This document shows, piece after piece, positions 1-11,222 of a stretch of DNA of 64,000 bases (its first letter is position 1; each line of letters opens with the position of its first letter). A program made the translations under genes and the position numbers. Source of the DNA: Hydnum rufescens UP504 (lineage: Eukaryota; Basidiomycota; Agaricomycetes; Cantharellales; Hydnaceae); the NCBI GenBank assembly GCA_014904985.1, contig MU128922.1, positions 196,249 through 260,248 on the forward strand, written 5' to 3'. Under the pieces are notes generated by a model. That model was given only the letters and a program-made list of their open reading frames with translations. It searched no databases and was not told the origin of the DNA.

Positions 1-641
1 TCTTCAGCAGGTACGAATGCTTCGCCCTCAAAGGCTTCGAGCGAGAATTCATCATCCGGAGTTTCGCTAGACACACAATCGGGTTGCACCCAATCGACTT
101 CAAGAGAGTTTCTTTCTCCCGATAATCGATTCAAGGTCGTAAATTGCAAGATTGGGTCTTCCACAGTGTCTGAGGTTTCAGATAAGTCGTCTTTTGGTAC
201 TTTGACCAGTTTGATAGTCTCGCTAATATCAGACTCTGCTTCAGATTCGTCCGAATCTTGACTCGCTTGTGGATGTCGCGATAAACCGTCTGGGCCTCGA
301 TGTTTTGAAGCAGGCGAATGCATCACTTCAAAATCAAAAAGCAATATGTACGAGATCCATCTTGTCATTGCCGCATTGGGTAAGCCCGGATTGTTGATCA
401 TCTTTGCTATGTAGCTTGCGTCTAGCACAAGGCGGAAGTGGATTCCGTGTAGTCTGTATTGTTCGGCATTCAAGGCACGAAAAACCCCGTACAGTTCCAA
501 TTTGGGCTGTGAATAGCGACTCTCGGTATTGTTGAAGGTAAGTGATCCGAAATTAATCATATAAATCACATTATCGACTTGTTGGCTGACTACAGCCACA
601 TCGTACATGTAGACGGTCCACTGCGAGGAAAACAAGGCCAT
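1..641 (-). pseudogene. Family A pol fragment: RNase H domain, open at the window edge
   Basis: Reading leftwards from an ATG at 641, the frame stays open for over 210 codons to position 1. It resembles the RNase H of the family C pol at about 39.2-39.6 kb: a segment with SRYSQPKLELYGVF (catalytic Glu), then LDASYIAKM (catalytic Asp), GLPNAAMTRWISYI and HRGPDGLSRH, followed by an acidic linker. RNase H removes the RNA strand during reverse transcription. The first catalytic Asp region is not recognisable, and the frame probably shifts near 625, where an LAVD-like motif lies in another frame. Integrase would lie off the left edge. Domain call firm; intactness unlikely. Confidence 0.75.
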
Positions 642-2225
642 GAGTCGATTGCTCGTTGCGATTTCGATACGACAGAGGCTCACGCAAGATCAGTAGTCGA
701 TTGCCTTAATTGTACACGCGCGTGCGGCTAGTCGTTTCAACTCATCCTAAGGAACAATTTTGGGGCTTCCTGGCTGCCAGCAAACTCGTAGGTGCATTTT
801 CCGAGTTAACACTGGTAAGAGGCTTTCTGCTATTAATCGCAATGAAGTTACTGTATTCCAATACGTTTCTCTTAGAACTCCTCGCCAACGAGTTTTCGTA
901 GCAATTCTCAGAGCTACGAACGTTGCTCGGCGCCCACGTGTTTAGCAAGTCTTATCGAATTATTTTTGGCTAAACTATCGAACGGCTGCTTGCACTTAGT
1001 GGGCCTTTACCAATGCGCTCTGGGTCCCTAGAGAACGACAGCCATTATGAGCCGCAGTCAGAGTTGATGGCACGAGATGGTACTAGCTGCGTGGTCCGTC
1101 CTTGCTTTGCTAACGCCGCAGAATTCTTATAACTCGCGTCGCATTTCGAATTCCGATCTCTTACGCACAGGTCCTAGCCTAGCGCCTTGACTTCGGATAA
1201 GGGGCGACATGAGCTCTATGATGTGAGTCTGGCTAATGTCACGGTCGTGATATGAAATTCTAACGCAATCTGTAGGAATAAGACAGAAGCGCGCAGTAGG
1301 TCGCTCCTGGGACCAACAAGCAACACCACTTCCTCGGATGCGACCCATGTGCCTGCTGCTTCCCCAGGTTTTTTTCCTCACAACACCGTATGGTTCGGGA
1401 GCACAGAAACGATCGAGAAACGCTCCGCATTCCATCGTCCCTAATATCATTCATGCGCCGACCGCGCCGTACGCACCGCATTCTACGGAAGATGAAAGAT
1501 CTCCTGCTATTTACCTCGGGTCTGTGTAGCCCTTGATACCTGACCAGTGTTACAATCTTGTATTCACACGCTCTGAGCGTAGCGCGTCTCGCCCCCCTCC
1601 ACGAAGTGTACTCCATGAAATGTTGATCGCGGTGATTCTACCAATAAATAGCTTCATTATCGCTCTTGATTGTATAACTATAGCCAAGTTCGACCCGTGA
1701 ATTCTTTTGTTTATTTATATATTGTGGTATTTTATCTCTGTTTTCGTTATTTAGTGTTGTCTTTAAGACCATCTGTATGAATGTTTTTCGACTGCAAAGA
1801 TAGCTGAACGATGGATGAAGCGGATCGCTCATACTTTCGCTATCAATGGTTTCGGCGCAAATTCGAAACCTATTATGATGATGGATAATGCCCCATAGGT
1901 TCTATGATGTGTATTTCTGTAGCATATTCTACGAGGAAAATATTCTTTTGTTTAAAGGTTCCTCTTCGTGTTTTCTTCAAACACACAAGCATCGCATGTG
2001 GTTACGATCAAGTAGCAATAAAGCTCATTTCTCTCCGCGCTTTGGTTAGGAAAACCCGTAGAATCTTGGTACCCCAGAATATAGTAAGACTGTTCCCATT
2101 GTTATTCAGTTCTGTCAGTATTGAAGTATGCTCTCTAGCTTTGAATAGGATTCGTTACGCCAGGAGGGTAACATTCCCCGAGTTTCAACGGAGTTTAAGA
2201 CCCAAGGCGCGCAAAGATCCTGATG
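642..2225. other. Non-coding 1.6 kb where the family A reverse transcriptase should be
   Basis: Between the protease (2646-3439) and RNase H (1-641) a Ty3-type element should carry its RT. The spacing matches that of the family C element, but I find no RT motif (no FVDD/YLDD, no LPQG) on the minus strand, only short random-looking ORFs on both strands. I recognise no LTR, terminal repeats or gene in it. It may be RT decayed beyond recognition or a replacement by unrelated DNA. Confidence 0.5.
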
Positions 2226-2507
2226 CTATACGACGATACCGATGGAGCTTTCTCCCAACAGTTTGTATTTCAGCTGCCCGATATAGCTTATCTTCGATCT
2301 CTTGGCCGGACCTATTGTATGGGCGAATGAAAGACCGTTATTTATAAGGGCTTTCATTAATTGAGCCTCCAATTGGTTGTCCTGGATCAAGTTTTGAACA
2401 TGATACGCTGTTCGGAGGGCGTCAAGAATGACAGGTGCGTGTAAAGCTTGATTAAGAATGTCCGGATCGTGGTTAACAGGCCTCAGCTTTATAAGCTTGC
2501 CTCCCAT
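2226..2507 (-). pseudogene. Unassigned ORF between family A protease and RT region
   Basis: A 93-codon minus-strand ORF that continues upstream without a start towards about 2590. It sits where the family C element has the N-terminal part of pol, before the RT fingers. No motif is recognisable and similarity to family C is not visible by eye. Probably a remnant of the family A pol N-terminus. Confidence 0.35.
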
Positions 2508-2645
2508 GTCCGACAGAATTGAAGATATATTTGTAGGAAATTCCGGAATTTCTTCAAAGGTTTCACTTCAGCAGAACAGCTGTTTGAAGCGGACTTGCAT
2601 GACATTTGACTAATTCGATAGGAAGGACGTTCCTAGGTGCCGACA

Positions 2646-3439
2646 TTATTGCAACGTCACTTTAACGGAACGTCCGGTGTCTCGATCTCCGTCTTGCCAT
2701 ATTTGGAGATTCATCCCAGATCCGTGAGTGTAATCGATTCTGGCTGAGTACGAAAATAACCATGGTTGTCCTAGAATTACTTCTTTGGACCCAATGTCGT
2801 CGGGCGTTATAAAGAAATTGTGGTGGAGTGGAACTCCTCCAACGTGTACCGGAACGTCGCGACAAAGCCCAACAAGATTAACTTGGTGGCCAGAACTCCA
2901 CGCAGATGCCAGTCTTTTCCTGAAGGATCCATCGGGAGCTCCAATTTGACTTGAGTCGCCTGTCCCATCATGTTCAACTCGCTTCCATTATCGATTAACA
3001 TTGTACATGGTCGACCCATAATTGTGCCTTGGATTTTAGCCGTTACCATAGCCAAAAAGGACGGGCTAAACGAATAATCCGAATTTTTCGTATTGAAGAC
3101 GCGGTCATGTTCAATTTCAAGCTGACTTTTATAATATTCTTCAGCTTGTTCATCGGTATTCGACGTGTATTCGGTATCATCAGAAAGGTATTCATCTGAT
3201 GTTTCGTTATCAGAGTCGACTTGGATTAAACCAATAGTACGTATGTCTTTTGGAGGACGATTGACATATGGGCGCTTAGGTCCCTTTTTGGCATTCAAGC
3301 GGTTTGATTCCGTACTCCGCTGAGCTAATCGAAACCTCAACGTTCTTGACTCGTGGATCCTCTGCCGTGACTGGCACCCTCTGGGTTTTAGTAGCAATCT
3401 GCAGCCGCCTACACAGCTCAAAGGAAGACCCAAGGACAT
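2646..3439 (-). pseudogene. Family A aspartic protease region, frameshifted
   Basis: Retropepsin-type protease that cleaves the Gag-Pol polyprotein. The minus-strand frame carries an acidic linker, then TIMGRPCTMLIDNGSELN, so the active-site triplet reads D-N-G where the family C copy has D-T-G. Near 2890 the frame shifts. The continuation (LVGLCRDVPVHVGGVPLHH, later VILGQPWL) aligns with the family C protease C-terminal half at 37.1-37.3 kb and ends at a TAA at 2646-2648. The DNG triplet and the frameshift both suggest an inactive enzyme. Confidence 0.75.
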
Positions 3440-3489
3440 CGCCGAGCCTAACAGATACTTGTTTCTCCATCAAAGACTTGAACAGATCT

Positions 3490-5175
3490 TCAACGTGTAC
3501 AGCTTCTTGTAACTCGCTGGCGAATCGGTATGCGGGCGAAAGCTCGCTTCTTCGGTAAGTCGTCCTTTTCACGGACTGTGACATCCTCTAGTGTGGGCCT
3601 AACCTTTCTTTTTGACTTAGGCTCTTTTTCCTTGTGCAAATCCATACCTGGCGGGTTGTGGACACGAGGACTAGTCGGCGTTCCATCACCCATCACGACA
3701 TCTTCATCAGGAAGAGCTTTATCCCACTTCAAGATGGTTACAGGGCTGCTTGACAGACTCAGGTAAACCTTTCTGTTCATCCGATGCACGGGCATCGCGT
3801 TTGGACGAGCTAGGTGTCTTATCTTGTGGCAACGAAGTCTTTTGCTGACTTGCATCTTTACTAGGGACTTCCACATAGGCGCGATTAGGTCGTTCGGATC
3901 GCTCGGGTCGCTTTCCTTTCGGATCTTCCTTATCGTACAGCTCAGTTCTCTTCTGGCCTCGGTTTTGCGCTCATTCAGCCGGGAAAACATCGTACTCGTA
4001 CTCCCCAAACGTCGCGAACTCGTGATTGAAGGAGTTGTACTTTGGTAAGTTATCCGCTTCAACATTAGACGCGTTCGCTATCTGTTCCTGTAGGACTCGG
4101 GCGACGCCTCCTTTATCTATGTCGCCTCGAGGCAAATCCGATCCATCAAACTTCACGAGACGACCTTCGTGCGAAAACTTCAAGATTTTCTTCGCGATAA
4201 AGGCCTTGGTTTCCGGGCAGTCCCTCAGTGAGTGCCCGTTCTCTGTGCACATGAAACACGTTATTGATGATCCAGAAGGCCTAGGAGGCCTCTTTGTTGA
4301 CCTATCCGCCTCGATCGCGATCGTCAAACGGCCGATCTTATCGACAAGGTCGTCGATATTCGACTTAGACGAGTCCCCAGGCTCCTGCGCCTGGGGCTTA
4401 GCTTCCTGTTGGAGTTTTACGGTAGGTTCTTCTCTCTTGACCTTCGACTCAAGTCTAACGCGACGTTTCTTAGACTTAGATCGACTAGTATCTTTCTCGA
4501 CATCCGAATCAGACATCGAGGACTCGTCGTCCGAATCCGAGGAACTCGATATGCCCGTCTCGCTCAAGACTTCCGGGCTTTCGTCATCATCAACAACACG
4601 GTAAAGATCTCGCTTAAGACGGGTTTTAACGGTACTAATAACCTCGTTCATAGGCGGGGGTTTCGTCAAGTCCGTCCATAATTCAAGATTCATGAGGACA
4701 TTAGCGACGTTTTCACGAAAGGTACGAGGCTTTAAACCTCTCCAAAAATAGTCGTGTTTATCAGTCTCAGATAGAGACCGGCGGTCTTCAAGCGCCTTTG
4801 CGATAACTTTGAACTCGCGAATGTATTCATCAAACTTTTGAATAGACGTTAAATTACGACTCTTCCTAGCTAGTTTGATGAGATGGTCGAGTTTGTAATA
4901 GGGCTTTTCTTCCTTCAGACGGATAGTACTCGAGTAATCGAGTCTTAAATACCGTCCAGTCGTCGCCCAGAGTATTCATCGAGTGTCTCGATGAACCGCT
5001 CGGACTTAGTGTCACAATAACGAGTGATTTGGCGGACCATTTGGGCTGGTGTAAGGCCCGCCGCGGACGTACAAAACTCGTATTCCGCGAGGAAATGTAA
5101 GATCCGTTTCCCAGTAAACCTGGGGGCGTCTCTGGAACGAGGTCCAGGCATGCGAGTGAATGTCGGTGAAGACAT
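3490..5175 (-). pseudogene. Family A gag, broken into several frames
   Basis: Structural capsid/nucleocapsid gene. Translation would start at the ATG at 5175 (N-terminus MSSPTFTRMPGPRSRDAPRF), matching the second family A copy and resembling family C gag (GRDAPHFKGK). Downstream pieces fall in different frames (4945-5175, 3971-4693, 3490-4065), so indels have broken it. A canonical CCHC zinc knuckle, CFMCTENGHSLRDC (CX2CX4HX4C), lies at about 4215-4257, preceded by a Ser/Asp/Glu-rich linker. Plus-strand ORFs over this stretch (for example 4026-4604) are antisense shadows. Confidence 0.8.
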
Positions 5176-5239
5176 TATTGAGACGTGAGAAATTGTTGTA
5201 AGTGTTGGTAATAGGGGTCCGAATTGAGATACTTGAGAT

Positions 5240-5257
5240 CCCCTGTAAGGACCACCA
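5240..5257 (-). other. Primer-binding site, family A element 1
   Basis: On the minus strand it reads TGGTGGTCCTTACAGGGG, three bases inside the LTR edge. It starts with TGG as expected for pairing with a tRNA CCA end. The identical 18-mer follows the LTRs at 20970, 28201 and 34715. The implied tRNA 3' end is ...GGACCACCA. I do not assign the tRNA. Confidence 0.75.
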
Positions 5258-5260
5258 ATT

Positions 5261-6642
5261 TGTAAGCAGGATGGTTATTAATCCAATCCAACTACTGTCC
5301 ACGATGTTGAGCCGGGGATGAAAGAGGGGATCACAGATCTAATCCAGATGTTCAGGTTCGAGTGGGGGAAGGTCTTTTGAACAGGGGAAATTGCAGTGAG
5401 CCAACAAAGCCCAAGCAATTAAGTGAGAATGTGTCTTTCAGTCAAATTACCACACCCTAAGAATCTCTTCTTGAGACCTTAGTCAAAGTGTAGTTAGAAT
5501 TCGCTTTTTGTAGTGAGAAATCACCCAGGGACCAGCAGCTGTTCAAGGAGCTTCAAACTGGAGGGAGGGGGAGAACTAATGAATTTGTGTGCTAGCTGCA
5601 CCTAATATACAATCCAGACTTCGACTCAATAGAAAGTGAAAAAGTCGGACTTAAGGGACACACAGAGAAAAAGAAATCAAGTTAAAATCTTCAAAACTGA
5701 TGGAGATATTCCAATTTCAAGATAAAAGGGGAGATTGACACATTACATGCTATTCCTCCTTCAAACCTGGACAAGTTCCCTTAAGGAAAAGTGGAATAGG
5801 TCGCCCTGAGGGTCTTCTCCATCGGACATAAGAGGGCCGGAAGTAATTCGCTATTTTGAATGGTGGAGCAAAGGGGGAGTCATGGGGAGGGAGTTGTCTT
5901 GTGAAAAATGGAGTTCGCGTCCGCTCGTTTTGCCCTTGGTACCGTTCGATGCGCATTTTTAACAGCTTTCAGGGCATGGTCGTTTCGAGTCGATCCGATC
6001 AAAACTGACAGAGAAATTCGAAAATACTCCTTCAGAGTATGAATCATGGCAAGATATTGTTACAGGGACCGCATTTTTGATCCGTTCGTTTCGTGTTTGG
6101 TACCGTTCGATAGGTACGATTCGTATCTTTCTGGGCGCGGTCGTTTCGAGTCGATCCGATCAAAAATGACGGAGGAATTCGAAAAATACTCCTTCAGAGT
6201 AGTGCAGCCCCTATCTGGATCATGTGATGGATCTGCGAGTCCAGAATTGGAACTAGGCCCGGTCCGCATCGTTACATAATCACAATTCATCGCCCTTAAG
6301 GCAATAGGATGGCTTGGAAGAGCAGGCAAGTCATCCAGACTTGAAGAAAGATGGCAAGTTGAATTGCCTTGTCCAAAGAAAATGGACTTGAAGTAGGGCA
6401 TAAACTGCCCCTTTTTGATGAGGACTGTTGAAGTCCGACGGATAGTCAATAAATTGACTGGTAGACATGGTAAAGGAATGAGGCGATATTATGGGTTGGA
6501 AAGGGGTAGGAATCCCATTGATTTCTTGAATAAACGAATGGCGATAAAATTAAATGAGCGCAGTGACATATAATTGATTCGTTCGTAGGGAAAATGGCCT
6601 CGGATGAGGATTTCTATGGTGTAGGGATTTATCCCTCCAACA
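5261..6642 (-). repeat. 5' LTR of family A element 1 (1382 bp)
   Basis: Bounded by TGTAAGCAGG on the left and CCTCCAACA on the right in plus-strand view, so the LTR reads TGTTGGAGG...CTTACA on the minus strand. The copy at 20970-22351 is also 1382 bp and nearly identical. Its outer end abuts a family E LTR sequence (6643 on), which shows where the element inserted. It contains two copies of the module of about 160 bp (around 5937-6022 and 6100-6181) shared with family C LTRs. Confidence 0.9.
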
Positions 6643-6896
6643 ACGGGAACAGGAACAGGAACAGGAACTCGGCCAGGGGGCAAACTGGAAGCAATGGGAA
6701 ATGAAAGGGAAATGAAACCAAGATAGGGTTGGATCAGAGTCAAACCGGAATCAAGCCGGAAGCAAAGTGGACTTGGGCGAAGGAACTAAGCAGAGAACTG
6801 GACTGGAGGTGGGTGGACAAGGACCAGAGTGATCCGGAGTGGACCGGAGTGGACCAGAGTGGACTGGAGTGAGGGACAAACCCTGACATCATCCCC
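6643..6896 (-). repeat. Start of the 3' LTR of the family E chromovirus, cut by element A1
   Basis: On the minus strand it starts TGTCAGGGTTTGTCC, matching the ends of the solo E LTR at 7017, and is preceded by a polypurine tract (6897-6909). Only about 254 bp remain before the family A LTR begins at 6642. The rest of this LTR should lie beyond the left window edge. It includes an 11-bp tandem repeat (GACCGGAGTG-like, about 6815-6880) and a GGAACA hexamer run at 6645-6675. Confidence 0.8.
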
Positions 6897-6909
6897 CTCT
6901 TAGGGCCGA
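6897..6909 (-). other. Polypurine tract of the family E chromovirus
   Basis: Minus-strand AAGAGGGGGATGA directly precedes the LTR start TGTCAGGG. This is the usual plus-strand primer position in Ty3/gypsy elements. The same arrangement (AAGAGGGGGGTAA) flanks the E LTR at 32402-32414. Confidence 0.75.
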
Positions 6910-7016
6910 TCATCCTGATTGGCTGGAGGAGCAGGGATCAATGGGTCGACCAGTCCGGGAGGTCTGCAGGGGGTTCGGTTAGGAGTGGACATGTCCGGAA
7001 CCCAATGGAGGAGAAG

Positions 7017-7595
7017 TGTCAGGGTTCGTCCGCTTCTTTTCCGATAACTCCGGTTTGCTTCCGATTTGTCTCCGGTGCTCTCCGGGCTCCGTCAGTTTAT
7101 TTCTTCTTGTTTCCGTTTGTTTCCGTTTGCTTCCGAGTTCGTTCTGTCATGTTTCATTTCTCTTTCATTTCCTTTGATTCCGAGTTACCCACGCTAGTAC
7201 CTGTCCTTGTTCCTGGCCGCTCCCCTGTTCCTGTTTCCACCTCCCTTGTAACCACCCTCCCCCTTGATGATCACTCCCCTCGTAGTATAGCTGTCCTGTA
7301 TAAGTAGTCTGGGGGCGAAGTCCAGAGGCCTCAGCTTTGGTCTCTCAGGATTTCCGCTATTACCCCGGACTACAGTTCCGAGTGTGTTCCAGCTAACTCC
7401 ACGAGCTTAAGGACCGTCGTGCTCCTTTCCGCCTAGACCCTTCCGGGCTGCTGGAACTCTCTTCTATCTTCCTCCGTTCTCTTTATCTCAGCCTTGCCCG
7501 GATTCCTTCGGACTAAGCCGGACTTACGCCGGACCTAGTCGGACTTATCCGTGTTTATAGTTGTTTGGTGCTCTCGTCGCAGCGTGGCCCTGACA
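7017..7595 (+). repeat. Solo LTR of family E inside the chromovirus 3' coding end
   Basis: 579 bp with perfect 8-bp terminal inverted repeats TGTCAGGG/CCCTGACA, flanked by an exact 5-bp target duplication AGAAG at 7012-7016 and 7596-7600. A TATA box (TATAAG, 7299-7304) fixes the plus orientation, opposite to its host element. It interrupts the chromovirus ORF: removing it and one AGAAG joins the chromodomain segment to a further in-frame tail that ends near 6930. Confidence 0.92.
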
Positions 7596-9271
7596 AGAAG
7601 TCAATGGCACTGATCCGCTGTGGAGCTTCCGGATGAGCAAGGTGGAACTCCGTGATGACTTCTGGGGTATTACCTAGATTGGTCTCTGGAAGCCATTGGT
7701 TCTCCGAGGGTGGGTAGCCTTTCCATTTCACCAAGTACTGGAGTCGGCCTCCGAAATAGTGGGAGTTTTCAATCCGTTCCACCTCATACTCCTCCTCACC
7801 ACCATGGAGGATATGGAGGAGGTTGGAGGATTGTGCAAACAATCCATAATTGGGTCAGGCTGGAAAGGGCCAGGAGTTTCGAGACAATGGAAACTGGGTG
7901 GACTCGCATGGAGGGGGGAAGTTGAGCCCCGGATAGCAAGAGCGGGAGATCACCTTTGTCCACTTTTGTAGCGGGCCTAACCAACTTGTCCGAGAGTGTT
8001 CCGGGCTGGGGCGGTCCAATGGAAATGTTGTGAGGCTCCAAGCCATCCACCACCGCGCCGCGCCACTGCAATACTCTGGGCGCTTCTGTCTGGTGTGCAT
8101 CTAGTGACCAAGCCAGTCCTTGGCGCTGGTGGAGAGCGGCACTGGGGGGCTTCTCAGAGGTTTTTCTGCATCGTGTGAGGCAAGTCATGGCTGCTTCGAC
8201 AACTCCAGGGTGAGTTGGTCAGTAGCTGAGGCAAAGGTCTTGCCAGGAGTTCCAAGCGAATGGGGTTTCCTGGGTGGCAACGATTGTCCGGTTATTTATG
8301 CAAAATCCTGCATAGGGAGCCAGTCTGCCCAATCATTTTGTCTGTGGTTGACAAAGATCCGGAGGTACTGCTCGATCTCCTGATTGACTTGCTCCGTCTG
8401 TCTGTCTGTCTGGGGGTGGAATGCTGTGGAGAAGTTGGTTTTAACTCCAAGGAGTGAATTGAGTTCCTTCATGAACTTCGAGGTGAATGTGGTGCCCCGA
8501 TCGCTGATGATGGTCTCTGGAAGGCCATGGTGCCTCCAGACATTGTCTCGGAAAAGGTGGGCAACTCTGGCGGAGTCCACTGTGGTCGTTGTGGGCATCA
8601 CATGAATCCATTTGGAGAGTCAGTCGACGATGATCATCACACTGTCAAATCCATGTGACTCTGGGAGTTCCGTGATCATGTCCACTGATATGACTTGCCA
8701 TCAGCGGTCTGGAACCAGATTAGGGTGGAGAGTTCTGGACGGTTTGGACGGGAAGGTTTTGGTCCGATTGCAGGTGTCACAGGTGGAGACATAGGTTGTG
8801 ACATACCATGACATCCCTGGCCACCAGTAGTGGTGAGACACAAGTTTGTATGTCTTCCATCATCTGGGGTGGCCTGTGGTTGGGGTGTTGTGGTGTTCAC
8901 AGACTAGGTCATGACAGAGTTTGGAGTCCAGTGGAACATAGACATGTCCACGGAAAAGGACCAGAGACCCTTGGAGTTCCCAATCTTTCAGGTGAGCCTT
9001 CGGGCCATCTCCGTTTAACTCCTTGATGATCTGGACTACTTTGTCATCAATCTCCGTGGCCCTTTTGATCCGAGCCATCAAGCTCTGACTAGGTCCTTCC
9101 ACTGCGACAACCTCTGTGGTGTCTAGGGCACGGGACTGGAAAGCAGTCGGCTTCAGTAGGACTACATCGGAGTTATCGGAGTCTCCTCGCAGATGGTCTG
9201 GGTGCCATGAAAGAGCATCCGGTTTCCCAGACTGTGATCTGGAGTGGTGCTGGAGGGTGAAGTTGAACCAG
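7596..9271 (-). pseudogene. Family E chromovirus integrase and C-terminal chromodomain
   Basis: Integrase joins retroelement cDNA to host DNA, and the chromodomain is thought to steer it to heterochromatin. On the minus strand: the end of RNase H (FNFTLQHHSRSQSGKPDALS near 9250-9190), the HHCC zinc-binding part (HH at about 8870, CDTC near 8770), the catalytic core with VDMITELP, ISDRGTTFTS and EQVNQEIEQY (D, D, E; 8300-8700), and then the chromodomain EYEVERIENSHYFGGRLQYL...WKGYPPSENQWLPETNL (about 7650-7800). Several in-frame stops, mostly TGA, and frame changes break it. The domain order is that of a Ty3 chromovirus. Confidence 0.88.
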
Positions 9272-10921
9272 TGTGGAAGATAAAAACATCCAGTATCAGA
9301 AAACGCAAAATCACACCACTCCCAGCCTTTGGATGATCACATGACCAATTACGAAATTAATTATGGCTATGTGCAGAAATCGAATTCATTCTATAACTCC
9401 GTCAGTTTTGATCAGAGAGGTACGCCCATATAACGCTTAGAAAGCTACAATTCACACCTTTTGAACGGTACCAAACACAAGTCGAACGGACCAAAATTGC
9501 ACTCTCCAGGCCAGTTTTACTACCAAAATCCGGAATTTCCAGTAAAAAACGAATTTCTCCATCAGTTCACATTCAATCCTTTCGAAACAACCGCGCCTAG
9601 AAAGACATAAAAAATCCGCATCCGACGGTACCGAGCACGCGAAGAACAGATCAAAACTGAACTCTACAGAGCGATATTACTATCAGAATCACACCCATCA
9701 GTAAAAAACGAATTTCTCTGTCAGTTTACACCGGATCTTCTCGGAACCACCGCGCCCAGAAAGCTGTGAAAAATCCGCATCTAATGATACCAAGAATGTC
9801 TATTACGGATGCAAACTGCTGTTTCTGCATTGAATCCCATCCCATGCACTTGTCCCCATTATCAACCAACAACAAAACACCTTAACCACTGGACTATGCT
9901 CAAATTAATCTCCAAAACCTGGAGATATCCTTTCATTTCGCCTCCAGAATGCTCCACATGGTCAGTGACCACATGCTCCAAGCATTCCACATGCTTAGCA
10001 AATTGGTGACATCACCCCCCCCTCATGATTCCTTTTGTTCTCTTTATGAATGACATCACTATGACATCACTTCTCATGATTTATTTTGTTCTCTTTATGA
10101 ATGACTCAGCTATGACCGCATTATTACATCATCTTGTTATTTTTCTTTTGTTCTCACATATGACTCACATATGACTCACCTATGGGGGAGTCATATTTCT
10201 TAAACACAGCCACCTTCAGAAAGGTATAAAAGCTGGTAGATTTCCTGTACCCACACACAATCATCTCCTCTCTGGAAATCATTACTGTCAACCACTGTCA
10301 ACTTTTCTGCTTGCCTCTAAAGAACAGTCTATCTATAAGCCATCTGGAGCTAAGTCATCTTCAAGGTTGTTGAGACAAAGCCACTGGTAGCCCTCTACAT
10401 GAATCACTAAAGCCAAGGATAGTTGCAGGACCTAAGGTTAGAGTTGCTGGACATCCAAGGAAAAGTAAGCATAATGAAATACGTATCAGGTTCTGAAGAA
10501 AGAAGAAAGAAACATACTAACAAAGACTAACCAAGCACTGACCAGTCTATAACCCACAGATATCCGCATTTTGACCAGGAGAACGTAAACAAGAATACAC
10601 AAATATCAGTAAACAGACCAACGCAACACGAACGACATATAAGCCTTTCCACAAGCATCCCAGACATATAAGCCTTTTTATAAGCATCCCACATGACATA
10701 TAAGCCTTCCTACAAGCATCCCAAATGATATATCATTGACTACAGCTAGTCCATATCCCTTCCTATTCTCCACTGAACACCATACACGTCTTGTAGAGTG
10801 TGATCAACCATTGAAGTGAACCAGCCCAACGAATAACAACAGAAATACAGTCTCCCATCTACACACTGGCTGAACCAGATTTTGATTTGACAGTCATCGG
10901 AGCTCCCAACCCTTCTTCTAT
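9272..10921 (+). repeat. Solo LTR of family C inside the chromovirus RNase H
   Basis: About 1650 bp, starting TGTGGAAGATAAAAAC and ending CCCTTCTTCTAT(A). It is flanked by ACCAG (9267-9271) and ACCGG (10922-10926), a 5-bp target duplication with one transition. Removing it joins the RNase H frame on both sides (...FLSR and FNFTLQ...). It contains three tandem modules of about 160 bp (9405-9800), an antisense tRNA-like stretch (about 9850-9910), a TATA box at 10225-10231 and a short tandem array at about 10620-10735. Confidence 0.92.
10225..10231 (+). promoter_or_regulatory. TATA box of family C LTR
   Basis: TATAAAA in the context AGAAAGGTATAAAAGCTGG, conserved at the same LTR position at 25782-25788, as TATATAA at 34007-34013, and on the minus strand near 28985 and 45150. 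A transcription start about 30 bp downstream, before the CACAATCATCTCC stretch, is an inference. Confidence 0.7.
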
Positions 10922-11222
10922 ACCGGGAAAGGAAAATATTCCAGCGGGCTTGTCTCCGATTCAGCTTCTGTGCAGTCCAGAAGTACTGAAGGTTCTGGTG
11001 GTCTGTCAAGATCTCAATCGGATGTGGAGAGCCCTCTAGGTAATGTCTCCATGCCTCCAGAGCTTGGATAATGGCCATGAGCTCCTTGTCATAGATGTCA
11101 TAATTCCTCTCAGCCTCTGACAGACTTTTCGATAGGAAACCTACTGGGTGCCACTTTCCATCCTCTTGGAGCTGTGAGAGTACTGCTCCAGTTGCATATC
11201 CGGAGGCATCGGCTTCCACTCA
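10922..11222 (-). pseudogene. Family E chromovirus RNase H, first part
   Basis: The minus-strand frame reads [16 protein letters not shown] (catalytic Asp), [20 protein letters not shown] (Glu) and [12 protein letters not shown] (Asp), then [14 protein letters not shown], where the family C LTR cuts it. A TGA at 11220-11222 separates it from RT in the same frame. The expected codon there is a CGA arginine, so a C to T change at CpG explains the break. Confidence 0.88.

Noticed and set aside
1260..1616. 118-aa minus-strand ORF rich in Arg and Cys
   Set aside because: No motif, no second copy, overlaps other random ORFs in a non-coding stretch.
4026..4604. 192-aa plus-strand ORF
   Set aside because: Antisense of family A gag; the minus strand carries the CCHC knuckle.
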